DNA of 64,000 nucleotides from Amaranthus tricolor. Lineage: Eukaryota > Streptophyta > Magnoliopsida > Caryophyllales > Amaranthaceae. Each line of letters opens with the position of its first letter. Positions within the stretch are counted from its first letter, which is position 1. The DNA lies in contig NC_080049.1 of the NCBI RefSeq assembly GCF_026212465.1, positions 2,301,460 through 2,365,459 of the forward strand, read 5' to 3'. The notes below the pieces were generated by a model. The model saw nothing but the letters and a program-made list of their open reading frames with translations. It was not told the DNA's origin and did no database searches. Positions 17,000-36,180 of the stretch are shown one piece after another. Both the position numbers and the translations under genes were made by a program.

Positions 17000-18159
17000 G
17001 AAGGGAAATTCTATAAGAGATTTCTAGTCATCAACCTCCAAAATATGAAGAAGAACCTGATCCAGTTCGCTTTGAGGATTGGATTTCAGAAATGGAGAAA
17101 CTATTGAAGGCCATAAACTACCCGTCAAAGTTGAAAATGAAATTAGCCGCATTCTACTTAACTGGTACTGCTGAATTATGGTGGAGGACTGTAAAAAAAA
17201 CTGTCATAGATTCTACTTGGGAACAATTTATGAAGAAGCTTCGTGATCAATTTTACCCAACCTCGCTTCAGAGAAAGAAAGAAAATGAATTCTTGTTTTT
17301 GAGGCAGGGAACTATGTCAGTGATCAAATACGCAAGTAAGTTCAGAGAGCTGGCTAGATTCGCTACCAAAATAGTGATCTCTAATCGGGGCAAGGCGATT
17401 AGATTTTTTGAGGGTCTGAACCTCATGATCCAAAAAGGCACTCCTAGATACCAAGATTTTGATGATTTGTACAATCAAGCCTTGGAGTACAAGCGTATTT
17501 TGAAAAAAGAAGACAGGTTTAATAAAAGAAAGAATGAATCTAGTCGGGGCGGTGGATACAAGAAGGTCAAGAATGAGGGGAAGAAGTCATTTCAGACTGT
17601 AGCAAGGCCGACACAGTGGAAATGTAGGTTATGTGGAAAAGATCATCGAGGTAAAAACTGTAATGGGAAGATTGTATGTTACAAGTGTCACAAAGAGGGA
17701 CATCTGGCTAATAACTGTAGGGAAACGTTCAATCAGAGCAAAACAACATTGGAAGCTGCAGGTAACAGAGCATTTGGCAATCGAAGGAATGAGACTAGAG
17801 CATCAGTAGGCCTACATGCAATTGGAGATCATTATAATGGTTTACACCAGGAGTTTGAAATTGAAGGTAAAGTAATTTTTGAAAAATTTCCTGTTGGTAA
17901 TTTAACAGCAAATGCTTTGTTTGATTGTGGAGCGGATAGGTCTTTTAATTCTAGTGCTTTTCTCCGCATATCTTCTATTTCTTTAAAACCTCAAAAATCC
18001 CACTTGTGTATCAATTTACCTGATGGTACACCTTTCCTGTGTGATCGTATCTTTTATGATTTTCCATTGGAGATTTGTGGGAATCTATTACCAGCTGACT
18101 TAATTCAATTTGATTTGGGAACATTTGATATCATTTTGGGCATGGATTGGTTGGAGTGA
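17000..18159 (+). pseudogene. Chromovirus gag-protease, second unit
   Basis: It starts mid-gag (E-G-K-F-Y-K-R) at the fusion point; a long open stretch from 17092 covers the gag core, two zinc knuckles near 17628-17713 with all Cys/His present, and the protease (F-D-C-G-A-D-R near 17922, I-L-G-M-D-W-L-E at 18135-18157), then a TGA at 18157. The TAG TGA stop pair of the other copies is absent here (sense codons for T-Q-W-K), so this unit is from a separate and less decayed element. The protease D-C-G-A is shared by all copies and is probably a feature of this family. Confidence 0.9.
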
Positions 18160-19757
18160 TATTCAACGGAGATTTTATGTAAGGAAAAGGTTGTTAGAAT
18201 AGAAATTCCCAAGGGAATGAAGTGTATTTGAAAGAACTCAAGATCTCAGCTAGAGACAATTTCTGTAATTCAAGCATCACAAATGATAAGACAAGGAGAT
18301 GAAGGGTTCTTATGTTTTGTTACTACTGAAGAAGTGAAACCTAAACCTAGTTTGCAAGAAACCCCGATCGTTCAAGAATATTTTGATGTGTTTCTTGAAG
18401 AATTACTCGGTATACCTCTAAAAAGAGAAGTAGACTTCTATATTGACCTTATTCCTGATACCCCCCTATTTTTAAAACTCCTTAACGTTTTGCTCCAGAT
18501 GAATTGGCTGAGCTGAAGAAGCAGCTAGATGAATTGCTGGAAAAAGGTTTCATTCGATCTAGTTGTTTCACCATGGGGAGCTCCGGTTCTCTTCGTCAGA
18601 AAGATGGGAGTATGAGGCTATGCATTGATTATAGGGAGATCAATAAGATTACCATCAAGAATCGTTATCCTTCACCAAGGATAGACGACCTTTTTGATCA
18701 GTTGGGGGGAGAAAGGGTCTTTTCGAAGATAGAATTGAGGTCTGGTTATCATCAATTAAGGATTTCTGAAAAAGATATTTCTAAGACTGCATTCAGAACC
18801 AGATACGGCCACTATGAGTTTCTAGTAATGCCATTTGGTCTAACGAATGCTCCAGAAGCATTCATGGACCTCATGCAAAGATACTTCAACCCTTAGCTGG
18901 ATAATTTTGTAGTTGGGTTTATTGATGATATATTGGTGTATTCGAAGAATGAAGAGCAACATAAGAAGCACTTAAGGATGGTTTTGGAGAAATTGAGAAA
19001 GGAGAAACTTTATGGCAAGTTTGGTAAATGTGAATTTTGGTTAGAAAAGATATCTTTCTTAGTGCACGTTTTTTCGAAGGATGGAATTTCTATTGACCCT
19101 GAAAAGATTAGGGCAGTGATAATGGAGTGGCCAAATCCAAAGAGTGTTACTGAAGTAAGAAGTTTCTTAGGCTTAGCAAGCTATTACAGGAAGTTTGTGA
19201 AAACTTTTTCTAAAATTTCCCGACCGTTGTTTGAGTTACTTAAAAAGGGAGTTCGGTTTCAATGGGGCGAGAAGCATAGTAAATTACTAGAAGAGCTTAA
19301 GAGGAGACTTACGACTGCACCTGTGTTGACCATGCCCGACTGTGGGAAAGAATTTGAGGTATATTGTGATGCATCGAAGGAAGGTTTGGGATGTGTGCTA
19401 ATGCAAGAAGGCAAAGTAGTAGCTTATGTGTCAAGGAAATTAAGGCCACATGAGTTGAATTATCCAGTACACGACATTGAACTAGCAGCCGTAATTTTTG
19501 CCCTGAAGTTATGGAGACATATCTCTATGGAGTACCATGCAAGATCTTTATTGATCATAAAAATTTGAAATATGTCTTCAATCAGATGGAGCTGAATATG
19601 CGACAAAGGCGATGGCTGGAAATCATTAAAGACTTTGAAGTTGACATAAATTATCATCCTGGAAAAGCAAAAAAATTGGCAGATGCATTGAGTAGAAGGC
19701 CGAGGATATCTGTAAATGCTATAATGACGGTACGTTGGGAACTATACCGAGAAATCT
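18160..19757 (+). pseudogene. Chromovirus reverse transcriptase and RNase H, second unit
   Basis: RT motifs in order: L-C-I-D-Y-R-E-I-N near 18620, [12 protein letters not shown] near 18720 (the usual D of K-I-D-L is E), [12 protein letters not shown] near 18820 and F-I-D-D-I-L-V-Y-S near 18918 (the catalytic D-D pair is kept). RNase H follows from about 19360 ([10 protein letters not shown]) to H-P-G-K-A-K-K-L-A-D-A-L-S-R near 19655. Stops and shifts occur near 18229 (TGA), 18485, 18580, 18894 (TAG in place of a Q/W-type codon) and 19510. The reading frame is broken, so the enzyme cannot be made whole, but domain order and spacing are normal for Ty3/gypsy. Confidence 0.9.
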
Positions 19758-19804
19758 AGAAGTTAGATCTAGAAATTTTTAACCACTATCAAGTTGTTGA
19801 GTAT

Positions 19805-21158
19805 TTGGGAGCAATGACTATACAACCGAATTTGTTCGAAAGAATTATAGAAGCACAACAAGAAGATCCCGAGATAATCGAGTTAATCATTCGAGTTCAA
19901 AGAAAAGAAACAGAAGCGTTCGAAGTGGGTGAGAAAGGCGAACTAAGAATGAACGGGAGATTGTGTATACCAGATAACACAAAGCTGAAAGAAGAGATTT
20001 TGAAAGAAGGACACTAAGGAATGTTTCACTTACACCCTGGTAGAGATAAGATGATGGAAGAATTAAGAAAACTATTTTGGTGGAAAGGTATGAGAAAAGA
20101 TGTAGCTGAATTTGTATCTCGGTGTTTGATTTGCCAGAAGGTGAAATTTGAAAGGCAGGAAAGTCCATGGATTTTGTAGTTGGATTACCAAGAACGCAAC
20201 GAGGAAATGACACAATTTGGGTAATAGTTGATAGATTGACCAAAGTTGCAAGATTTCTACCAATGAAGGGAACATGGTCAGTAAAACAATTGGCTGATGC
20301 TTATGTTCGAGAAATTATAAGATTACATGGAGTATCGAGAACCATTGTGTCTGACAGAGACCCAAAATTTTTGTCACGATTTTGAAAAAGTTGCAAGAAG
20401 CATTCGGATCTAAACTATGTTTAAGTACTGCATTTCATCCGGCTACTGATGGCCAAACCGAAAGAACCATCTAGACATTAGAGGATCTTTTGAGATGTTG
20501 TATACTTGAATTTGATGGTTCATGGGAGCAGAAAATTGCCTTTGATAGAGTTTTCATACAACAACATCTATTAAACCAGCATCAAGATGGCACCAAACGA
20601 AGCCTTATACGGGAGAAAATGTCGAGTGCCGTTGTGTTGGGATCAGATGGACCGAAATGTGCCTGAAGGACCAGATCTTTTCCAAGACTCTATTGATAGC
20701 TTGAGGGTGGTGCAAGAGAACATAAAGGCAGCACAAACTAGACATAAGAGTTATGCAGACAACCGTCGCAGAGCTTTGCAATTTGATGAAGGTGATAAAG
20801 TATTTCTAAAGATTTCACCAACGAAAGGATTCCAACGCTTTGGGATAAAAGGGAAATTAAGCCCTCAATTTATCGGACATTTGAAATTTTGAAAAGAGTA
20901 GTGGAAGTGGCATACGAACTAGCTTTACCCCCGGGTTTACCTAGAGTTCATGATGTATTCCATGTTTCTCAGTTGAGAAAGTATATCCACGACCCATCAC
21001 ATGCGTTAGTTCACGAACCCGTCCAAATTGATGAAAACCTAACTTATGAAGAAAGATCAATTAGAATTTTGGATCGTCAAGTGAAAGAATTGAGGAATAA
21101 AAGAATACCTCAAGTTAAAGTGCTATGGTTGAACCATCATGTCGAAGAAGCAACTTAG
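19805..21158 (+). pseudogene. Chromovirus integrase with C-terminal chromodomain, second unit
   Basis: The zinc-binding part (H-L-H-P-G...C-L-I-C-Q-K) lies near 20025-20140, with stops nearby. The catalytic core has [14 protein letters not shown] and V-S-D-R-D-P-K-F, and then H-P-A-T-D-G-Q-T-E-R in another frame near 20440. The C-terminus has L-P-R-V-H-D-V-F-H-V-S-Q-L-R-K followed by an L-T-Y-E-E-R...I-L-D-R...V-K-V-L-W-x-N-H...E-E-A-T module, the group II chromodomain typical of Tekay/Del chromoviruses, which targets insertion to chromatin. A TAG near 20176, a frameshift near 20384, a TAG near 20472 and a frameshift near 20890 inactivate it. Confidence 0.9.
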
Positions 21159-21233
21159 AAAAGCGAAATTGATATGAGAGAACGCTATCCCTAGTTGTTT
21201 TTTTAGGTTCAAGTTTCGGGACGAAACTATGTT

Positions 21234-21247
21234 AAGGGGGGAAGAGT
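21234..21247 (+). other. Polypurine tract of the chromovirus
   Basis: AAGGGGGGAAGAG directly precedes the LTR start TGTAACA; upstream is the common gypsy motif CGGGACGAAACT. Confidence 0.85.
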
Positions 21248-24174
<2,927 letters not shown>

Positions 24175-24194
24175 TATATATATAACTTATATAT

Positions 24195-24462
24195 AACTTA
24201 AGCTAACATGTCCCCTCACGCGAGAACCTGAAGAGCTAGAAGTATGGATGCAGCACAGGCCCTCCTCATACTTGACGCTAAATATTCTACTTTAATGAGG
24301 GGTGGTTGAGATTCAAACCCGTGACCTCTTTTCACGTTGGCTTCTGATACCATGTCAAGGAACCAACTGAACCAAAAGTTTAAGCTAATAGTTGAGGCCT
24401 CAGGATATGTTATATACTCTAAATGGTTGAGGTCCATGATATGTTATATATATACTCTAACA
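24195..24462 (-). mobile_element. TRIM-type miniature LTR retrotransposon, 3' LTR truncated
   Basis: On the minus strand: an LTR from 24462 (TGTTAGAG) to 24353 (CCTTGACA), 110 bp, then a primer-binding site TGGTATCAGA at 24352-24343, a 134-bp internal part without coding capacity, a purine-rich GTGAGGGGACA at 24220-24209 and the start TGTTAG of a second LTR that is cut short. This is the layout of a terminal-repeat retrotransposon in miniature. The LTR carries an internal duplication of about 35 bp (two GGTTGAGG...ATGTTATATA blocks). I considered a tRNA-derived SINE; the LTR plus primer site plus polypurine order fits TRIM better. Confidence 0.65.
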
Positions 24463-24861
24463 TTCATCTAACAGACATCGAGCAACGCATTATTCCCAAT
24501 CTAAGAAGTGTCCAACCATGGGAGGTTCTAAACATGTTCAACATGTTCCATCGCATAGGGCCTCGAAAAATTGGGAGCTCAATATTAAATTATGTAGTAT
24601 ACATTTAGTATCTAAATATACAAAGTTATTAGAAAAATATTTTAAATTTTGAGACTGCACAAGAATTTAAAATATTTTACAATTTTTGCTCCAGCCTTAT
24701 ATCCAACCGTGCATACTATAAACACAAACCATTGCTTCATGATGAAGACATTATTTTCAAAGTCTATATGAATTCTAAAACGTGTATTATAGCCGTGCAT
24801 ATTAGTGTCTTTGACCATTATTTTTACATGCATAGAGACGGTCTTATAAATCATGCATGCT

Positions 24862-24869
24862 TATAAATA
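24862..24869 (+). promoter_or_regulatory. TATA box of peptide gene copy 3
   Basis: TATAAATACCCAC, 112 bp before the ATG at 24981, as in copies 1 and 2. Confidence 0.55.
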
Positions 24870-24980
24870 CCCACATTATGTGCATTAAATATTCATATCT
24901 TTGCAAGTCATTTCTAAACATCTCTCAAAATAAATAGCAAATTATTAATACATACTATTATTTTACTCATACGTCCAAAT

Positions 24981-25224
24981 ATGTCCAAAAAAATGTGCCT
25001 TCCTAAATATGTTAAGAAAATAATAATCGTAGTTATTTCATTACTATTATGTTTTAATGGGCTTATTCAATTTGGATGGTCATCTTCCATTGGAGATGAA
25101 GTCAGGTAGATCACGTCAGCCGTCTGCACCAAATCCTTCGAGTTATATCCCTCCTAAAAAAAATAAAGTGAATGTTAAGCATGGGTCAGGACCAAATATC
25201 CCTGGCCCTCTTAAAAAAAATTAA
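24981..25224 (+). pseudogene. Small putative secreted peptide gene, copy 3 (hybrid, frame broken)
   Basis: From the ATG the first 33 residues match copy 1 (M-S-K-K-M-C-L-P-K-Y-V, then the hydrophobic signal segment and N-G-L-I-Q-F-G). A different insert follows and the frame ends at TAG 25107-25109. A second frame opens at 25097 (ATGAAG) and runs to the TAA at 25222-25224; it carries two tail-like motifs in tandem: A-P-N-P-S-S-Y-I-P-P-K-K-N-K, then V-K-H-G-S-G-P-N-I-P-G-P-L-K-K-N. So the mature-peptide-like part is kept, even doubled, but out of frame with the signal peptide. Sequence upstream follows copy 1 and sequence downstream follows copy 2. Confidence 0.5.
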
Positions 25225-28200
25225 ATATTAATCCCCTAAGAATTAAAGAGTATAAAAAATAAAATTTAAATTTTTTATTTAAAGTTATATTTTTATGTTA
25301 CCGTTTAGTATCTAAGGACTTGTCAATGCATAATAATGTTATTTTTACTCATTTGAGTTTAGATTAATTATTATTGTATTTATTTGTTATTTTTAGGTTA
25401 AGCGAGTGGTGATTAATTTGTTATTTGAGATGTATATGCATGTAATAACTAATAAATGTATTTATACTCCTTATTTATTACATACTATAAATAAAAATCG
25501 GAATTTTATATTCTCTTCGTTTTTTTTATTAACTACACTTAAAAAGTAATATTATTTATCATTTTATTGGGCTTAACTATTTTTCTCGAATCTACAAAGA
25601 AAATATAATTAGGTTGGTTGTTATTGAATTCAAATATCGAGAGTATAACATATCACGCTACCTTGTGAATATGTTATATATTCTTATAATTTATTTTTTA
25701 ATAAGCTCTATTGAGCAGTTTTATCTTCGTTGAACCCTACTTCTTTAATAATATTAAAGATATTTATGTTCATTATATATACTCAAAACTATTTCAACTA
25801 AATTGAATTTAGTTTAATCGAACTAATTATGCTTTTATTGAATAACAAAATTTATATTTACTATTTTATTTTTTTCTTTTTTGATTTATTAACAATTATA
25901 AAATTCTACTACATTTAATAAGTAAGTAAACAATTTTACTTATATTAGAACTGAAGCTATATTTGTTAAACTAAAGTTAGTTTATGTTTTTTTTCTTTAA
26001 CGGATAAAGTTAGTTTATGTTTTTTTTTTAACGGATAAAGTTAGTTTATGTTGATCAAACTTGTTAAATTAAAATGATTAAACATATTTTAACTAAATTT
26101 TGTTAAAAGTAGAAATAATTGAGACTCAAATTTAATTTAACTAATTAGGTTAAATAATTTTAATTAACTAATTAGAATAAGTAAGCTTAATAGAACTCAA
26201 ATATATTATGCAAAACAGTCTTACGACTACTTCTCTTTTATATAAATTTGCTACATTTTTCATTTTTTATTTTCATCCATCAATAGTGAAATTTACTACT
26301 CAAATTCTTTTTTTAATGAATATCTATATTTTTTTTTTATTTATTTTTATCTTAGTGATACTTCTCATATTTTCCTACAAATCACACTTTTTTTGACATT
26401 GATACCTACAAATTGAGTCAACCGTTTCGAAAAATATATAAAAGATTTAGACTTACAAATTGAAAAAGTAAAAAATTAAAATGAATGAAAAAAAATCATT
26501 GTAAATGATCATTTAAAAGTAATTTTCTAGTTCATATAATCGACTCAATTTTTTGAAATTAAAGATCTCAAATATTGTGGCAACGAAAGATAAAGTCATC
26601 ATAAAACCTCTGAAAAATGGCAGCATTAGAATATGAAAAATAAGTCATCAACTTTCAAACAGGGTCGTTCTTGAAGGTAGTTTTAAGGTGCAATTGCCTT
26701 ATGAAGGGGCATAAATTAAGTTAATCTTTATTATTAAAATTTAGTTTGTGCATAAGTATCTTTATCATTATATGATCTTTAATTTATATATTTTTTTGAC
26801 ATTAATGTAATGGAAAAAAAAAAGAAATTATATGATGCATTGTTGCAGAAAAAAAAACCAAAACTTTACTTATATAAGAATTTTTTTTAAGTTTCGCCAA
26901 AAATAATTAGTAACGACACTGCTTTCAAATTCCTGATTGAATAGAAATTAAAGTTACCGATTTGTATAATGTTTTTTATATTTAGGGACTATTACTGACC
27001 AAGTACAAATTTTAGAATAATATAATTAAACAGGTTTTAAATAAGGGGAAACTTTTTTTCAACATTTTAAGATATTTACCAACTTTATTATTGAGATACA
27101 CAACAATTACAAAAATTAAAATTTTAAAATCTCACTTTTATCCTTTCGGATGATAAAAATATAATATCATCTTTTATTTTATATATGAATTATATCTCAC
27201 CTTTATACTTTCTGTTGGGATTTTGTGACTCGAACCAAGTCCAAGTCCAAGATTATGAACAAGATGAATTAAGTGTGGGTCAAAAATGCTGGTTGTGCGG
27301 GGTGCGGAGACATGCGCAGGGAACGGATGCGTGAGGTGCAGAATATTACGCGGGACGCGGAGAAGCTTCTATCTTGGGCATATTGCTGAGCGCATGCCAC
27401 AGAGTTCTACGCGGGGCGCGGAACACTGCGGTTTTTGTGGGATAATGGTTTTGCCACTTTTTTTGGCCGGTTACTCATAGTTTTTGACGGTTTCTTTTGT
27501 ATTTTCTTAACCCTAATTTCTTTTTATTATGAGGTATACTATATAATGGCCCATGTAATTTGAATTAGGGCATGCGATGCATACAACACAAAGTGAGGAA
27601 AACTAAGAGAGAAAAAGCTTGGAGGGCCATTATTGTGGCTTCTCGTTCATCTTGTAATATCCTGATTTATAGTGAAACGTTTATTCTCGGTGCCGGTGGA
27701 TGTAACTATCACGTTGATAGTGAACCACGTTAATTTCACAATGTGATTTTCTTTATTGTATGTTTGAATATTTATTGTTTTTCGTTATTGTTTTTTGATT
27801 TTTACTTCCGTTGTCGCACAACACTTCCTCTGTTCCTCTAAATGATATTTTATTATGTAATTTAAGCAATTTTATTTGTTAATCCCACGAACAATCATTT
27901 AATTTTTCATCCTAGATTTTTTGGTTATATTTAATATTTTTTTTACATATATGAGACAAAATTGTCTTACTTTTTTACAATATCTTAATAATCTATTATT
28001 TTGATCGATACATATTTTTCCATTACAATAAAAAAAATAACCATTCTAAAATACTTAATTCACAAAAATTCTATTTGTATTTATCTATTTAATTTTCATT
28101 TTACTTTATTTATGTGGTTTCAACATGTTCCACACTTACAATTAAAATCACCATAGAATATTTTCACTATTTACTTTATCTTAATTCAATCACAAATGTT

Positions 28201-28792
28201 TCATATTTCTTAATTCCGTGAACATTTCTCAAATTTGTATCATTTATACATTTTACTTCTCAATCACTTTTTGTTGCATCTTCAAATTTGTATAGTTGCA
28301 CCGAAACTCTTTCTTGTTATTGCACCACATATTTGTTTCAAAAGAGTTCACAAAAACCAATATTAACAAGTAAAGTAATTGAAAAAGTACTTTAGATACA
28401 TAAATAATACAAAAATGAGATTTTTATTATCAAATAGAGTAAATATAAGATTTTAAAATTTTTATTTTTCCGAGGAGTATTGTAATTTAAACAGTGTTAA
28501 GTATTGTAGTTTAAAAGTATGCAAAGTTAACAACTTATGAATAACTTTGCTATTCTCAAATTTTTCTTCTTATAATTTCATAATTAAATCTAAAATTAAT
28601 TACTTATTTTCACAATTTTTGTTTTTTTGCCTAGTTCTATTTTTTGATGACCACGGCGTATTCCAAGTTAAAAAGAAGTGTAGTGTACTCGATATTACAA
28701 TTCAACCAGATATTCAAATCTTGTCAGCAATAATCCTACTTCCTTAGTCTCATTTTCAATATTACGTTTGAAACATTCAAATTTGTCTTCTT
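25225..28792. repeat. Segmental duplication block B (copy of 6431-9953)
   Basis: Same order and orientation as block A. Differences include a tandem duplication of about 35 bp around an ACGGATAAAGTTAGTTTATG motif near 25980-26050 and an added stretch near 28600-28690 that A lacks. No gene is recognised in it. Confidence 0.9.
27213..27823 (+). mobile_element. Solo copia-type LTR, duplicated copy (611 bp)
   Basis: The paralogue of 8452-9069 at the same place in block B, with TGTTGGG...CACAACA ends and CTTTC/CTTCC flanks, the left copy having one mutation. The insertion and its collapse to a solo LTR therefore predate the block duplication. Confidence 0.85.
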
Positions 28793-30813
<2,021 letters not shown>

Positions 30814-30815
30814 CT

Positions 30816-30828
30816 TGGTATCAGAGCC
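30816..30828 (+). other. Primer-binding site, chromovirus copy 2 (canonical)
   Basis: TGGTATCAGAGCC, an exact match to the initiator tRNA-Met type. Confidence 0.9.
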
Positions 30829-31044
30829 AACGTTATTCGAACCGTCGGATCTTCTTATCCGATACTAGGAAACTCCGTGATAAATTACGTTTTTGAAAAA
30901 AAAAATTAGTATTTTAAATGAAATTTTTTTTTTATATATATAACAAAAACAATGATGATGTGCTTATATGTATCATGTGCTAAAAAAAATGTGATTTTCG
31001 ATTTAAAATATAGTTAATGCAAAACTTTCTTACTTAATTAAAGG

Positions 31045-31942
31045 ATGCCGAGAGGTGGTGGTAGAAGGGGTATCGTAAGAGGTGAACTTTTTGAGACGAG
31101 GGACAATTTTTCTGAAGATACGACGCAAAATGCAAGAGTTCAGGCTCTGGAAAATCAGTTAAGAATAATGGAAAGTAATAATGAGAGGCTGTTGAATTTA
31201 ATGGAGAAACAGATAAGTCGTTCCCATGAAGATGATGATGGGAAATTCTATAAGAGATTGTCTAGTCATCAACCTATAAAATATGATGGAGAACTTGATC
31301 CAATTCGGTGTGAGGATTGGATTGCAGAAATGGAGAAACAATTGAAGGCCATAAACTGCCCGTGATCAATTTATGAAGAAGTTTCGTGATCAATTTTACC
31401 CACCCTCGCTTCAGAGAAAGAAAGAGAATGAATTCTTGTTTCTGAGGCAAGGAACTATATCAGTGTTCGAATACGTAAGTAAGTTCAGAGAGTTGGCTAG
31501 ATTCGCTACCGAAATAGTGATCTCTGATCGGGGTAAGGGGATTAGATTTTTTGAGGGTCTGAACCTCAGGATCCAAAAAGGTACTCCTGGATACCAAGAT
31601 TTTGATGATTTGTACAATCAAGCCTTAGAGTACGAGCCTATATTGGAAAATGAAGACAGGTTTAATAAAAGAAAGAATGAATCTAGTGAGGGGAAGAAGC
31701 CGTTTCAGACTGTAGCAAGGCCGACATAGTGAAAATGTAGGTTATGTGGAAAAGATCATCGAGGCCGAAACTGTAATAGGAAGATTTTATGTTACAAGTG
31801 TCACAAGGAGGGACATCTGGCTAATAACTGTAGGGAAACGTTCAATCAGAGCAAAAAAACAATTGAAGCTGCAGGTAACAGAGCATTTGGCAATCAAAGG
31901 AATGAGACTAGAGCATCATTAGGCCTGCATGCAATTGGAGAT
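31045..31942 (+). pseudogene. Chromovirus gag, copy 2, internally deleted and cut off
   Basis: The ATG (M-P-R-G-G-G-R) and N-terminal part are present. Near 31363 about 110 bp are missing compared with the copy at 34724, which breaks the frame; gag then continues from 31373 with the capsid end, the TAG TGA stop pair near 31727 and two zinc knuckles near 31735-31835. At 31939-31943 (AGATC) it changes abruptly to sequence equal to 9723 onward. Confidence 0.9.
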
Positions 31943-31943
31943 C

Positions 31944-34490
<2,547 letters not shown>

Positions 34491-34492
34491 CT

Positions 34493-34505
34493 TGGTATAA
34501 GAGCC
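34493..34505 (+). other. Primer-binding site, chromovirus copy 3 (mutated)
   Basis: TGGTATAAGAGCC, sharing the change seen in copy 1 at 12295. Confidence 0.85.
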
Positions 34506-34723
34506 AAAGTTATTCGAACAGTCGGATCTTCTTATCCGATACTAAGAAACTCTGTGATAAATTACGTTTTTGAAAATAAAAATTTAGTATTTTAAATGAA
34601 ATTTTTTTTTTTATTTATGTAAAAAAAACAATGATGATGTGCTTATGTGTATTATGTACTAAAAAAAATGTGATTTGCGATTAAAATTATAGCTAACGCA
34701 AAACTTTCTTACTTAATTAAAGG

Positions 34724-36130
34724 ATGCCGAGAGGTGGTGGTAAATGGTGTATCATAAGAGGTGAAATTTTGGAGACGAGGGACAATTTTTCTGAAGATAC
34801 GACGCAATATGCAAGAGTTCAGGCTCTGGAAAATCAGTTAAGAATAATGGAAAGGAATAATGAGAGGCTGTTGAATTTAATGGAGAAACAGATGAGTCGT
34901 TCCCATGAAGATGATGAAGGGAAATTCTATAAGAGATTGTCTAGTCATCAACCTATAAAATATGATGGAGAACCTGATCCAATTCGCTATGAGGATTGGA
35001 TTGCAGAAATGGAGAAGCAATTGGAGGCCATAAACTGCCCGTCAAAGTTGAAAATAAATTAGCCGCATTCTACTTAACATGCACTGTTGAATTGTGGTGG
35101 AGGACTGTAAAACAAACTGCCATATATTCTACTTGGGAACAATTTATGAAGAAGCTTCGTGATCAATTTTACCCACCCTCGCTTCAGAGAAAGAAAGAGA
35201 ATGAATTCTTATTTCTGAGGCAAGGAACTATGTCAGTGATCGAATACGCAAGTAAGTTCAGAGAGTTGGCTAGATTCGCTATCGAAATAGTGATCTCTGA
35301 TCGGGGTAAGGGGATTAGATTTTTTGAGGGTCTGAACCTCAGGATCCAAAAAGGCACTCCTGGATACCAAGATTTTGATGATTTGTACAATCAAGCCTTA
35401 GAGTACGAGCCTATATTGGAAAATGAAGACAGGTTTAATAAAAGAAAGAATGAATCTAGTGAGGGGAAGAAGCCGTTTCAGACTGTAGCAAGGCCGACAT
35501 AGTGAAAATGTAGGTTATGTGGAAAAGATCATCGAGGCCGAAACTGTAATAGGAAGATTTTATGTTACAAGTGTCACAAGGAGGGACATCTGGCTAATAA
35601 CTGTAGGGAAACGTTCAATCAGAGCAAAAAAACAATTGAAGCTGCAGGTAACAGAGCATTTGGCAATCAAAGGAATGAGACTAGAGCATCATTAGGCCTG
35701 CATGCAATTGGAGATCATTGTGATGGTTTACACCAGGAGTTTGAAATTGAAAGTAAAGTAATTTTTGGAAATTTGCTGTTGGTAATTTAACAGCAAATGT
35801 TTTCTTTGATTGTGGAGCGGATAGGTCTTTTATTTCTAGTGTTTTTTCCGCATATCTTCTATTTTCTTTGAAACCTCAAAAATCCCACTTGTGTATCAAT
35901 TTACCTGATGGTACACCTTTCATGTGTGATCGTGTCTTTTATGATTTTCCATTGGAGATTTGTGGGAATCTTTTACCAGCTGACTTATACAATTTGATTT
36001 GAGAACATTTGATATCATTTTGGGCATGGATTGGTTGGAGAGATATTCAGCGGATATTTTATGTAAGGAAAAGGTTGTTAGAATAGAAATTCCCGAGGGA
36101 ATGAAGTGTATTCGGAAGAACTCAAAATCT
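34724..36130 (+). pseudogene. Chromovirus gag-protease, copy 3
   Basis: Same as copy 1 but without the nested solo LTR: the gag start is at 34724, the shared one-base loss near 35055 ends the first frame, the capsid continues to 35502, the TAG TGA stop pair is near 35500, then two zinc knuckles (35510-35605) and the protease with D-C-G-A and I-L-G-M-D-W-L near 36020. It breaks off at 36130, where the first copy goes on into RT. The shared mutations show common descent from an already dead element. Confidence 0.9.
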
Positions 36131-36180
36131 TTATTATTATATTATATTAAACCTATAATTAGAAAGAACAGCCCCTTACA
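36131..36180 (+). mobile_element. Last 50 bp of a chromovirus 3' LTR
   Basis: It resembles the 3' end of the 5' LTR copies (TATTATATTAAACCTATA...AGAA..AACAG.CC.TTACA) and ends in CA. A deletion joined the protease region to the end of the 3' LTR. The sequence from 36181 (AGAGC) is therefore the probable original right flank of the ancestral element. Confidence 0.75.

Noticed and set aside
18933..19568. An intact, active chromovirus in the second unit
   Set aside because: Stops or frameshifts lie in protease-RT, RT, RNase H and integrase, and gag lacks its start.
24195..24462. tRNA-derived SINE with A/B box
   Set aside because: A GGTTTGAATCTC box-B-like run is present, but the LTR-primer site-purine tract-LTR order explains the whole unit better.
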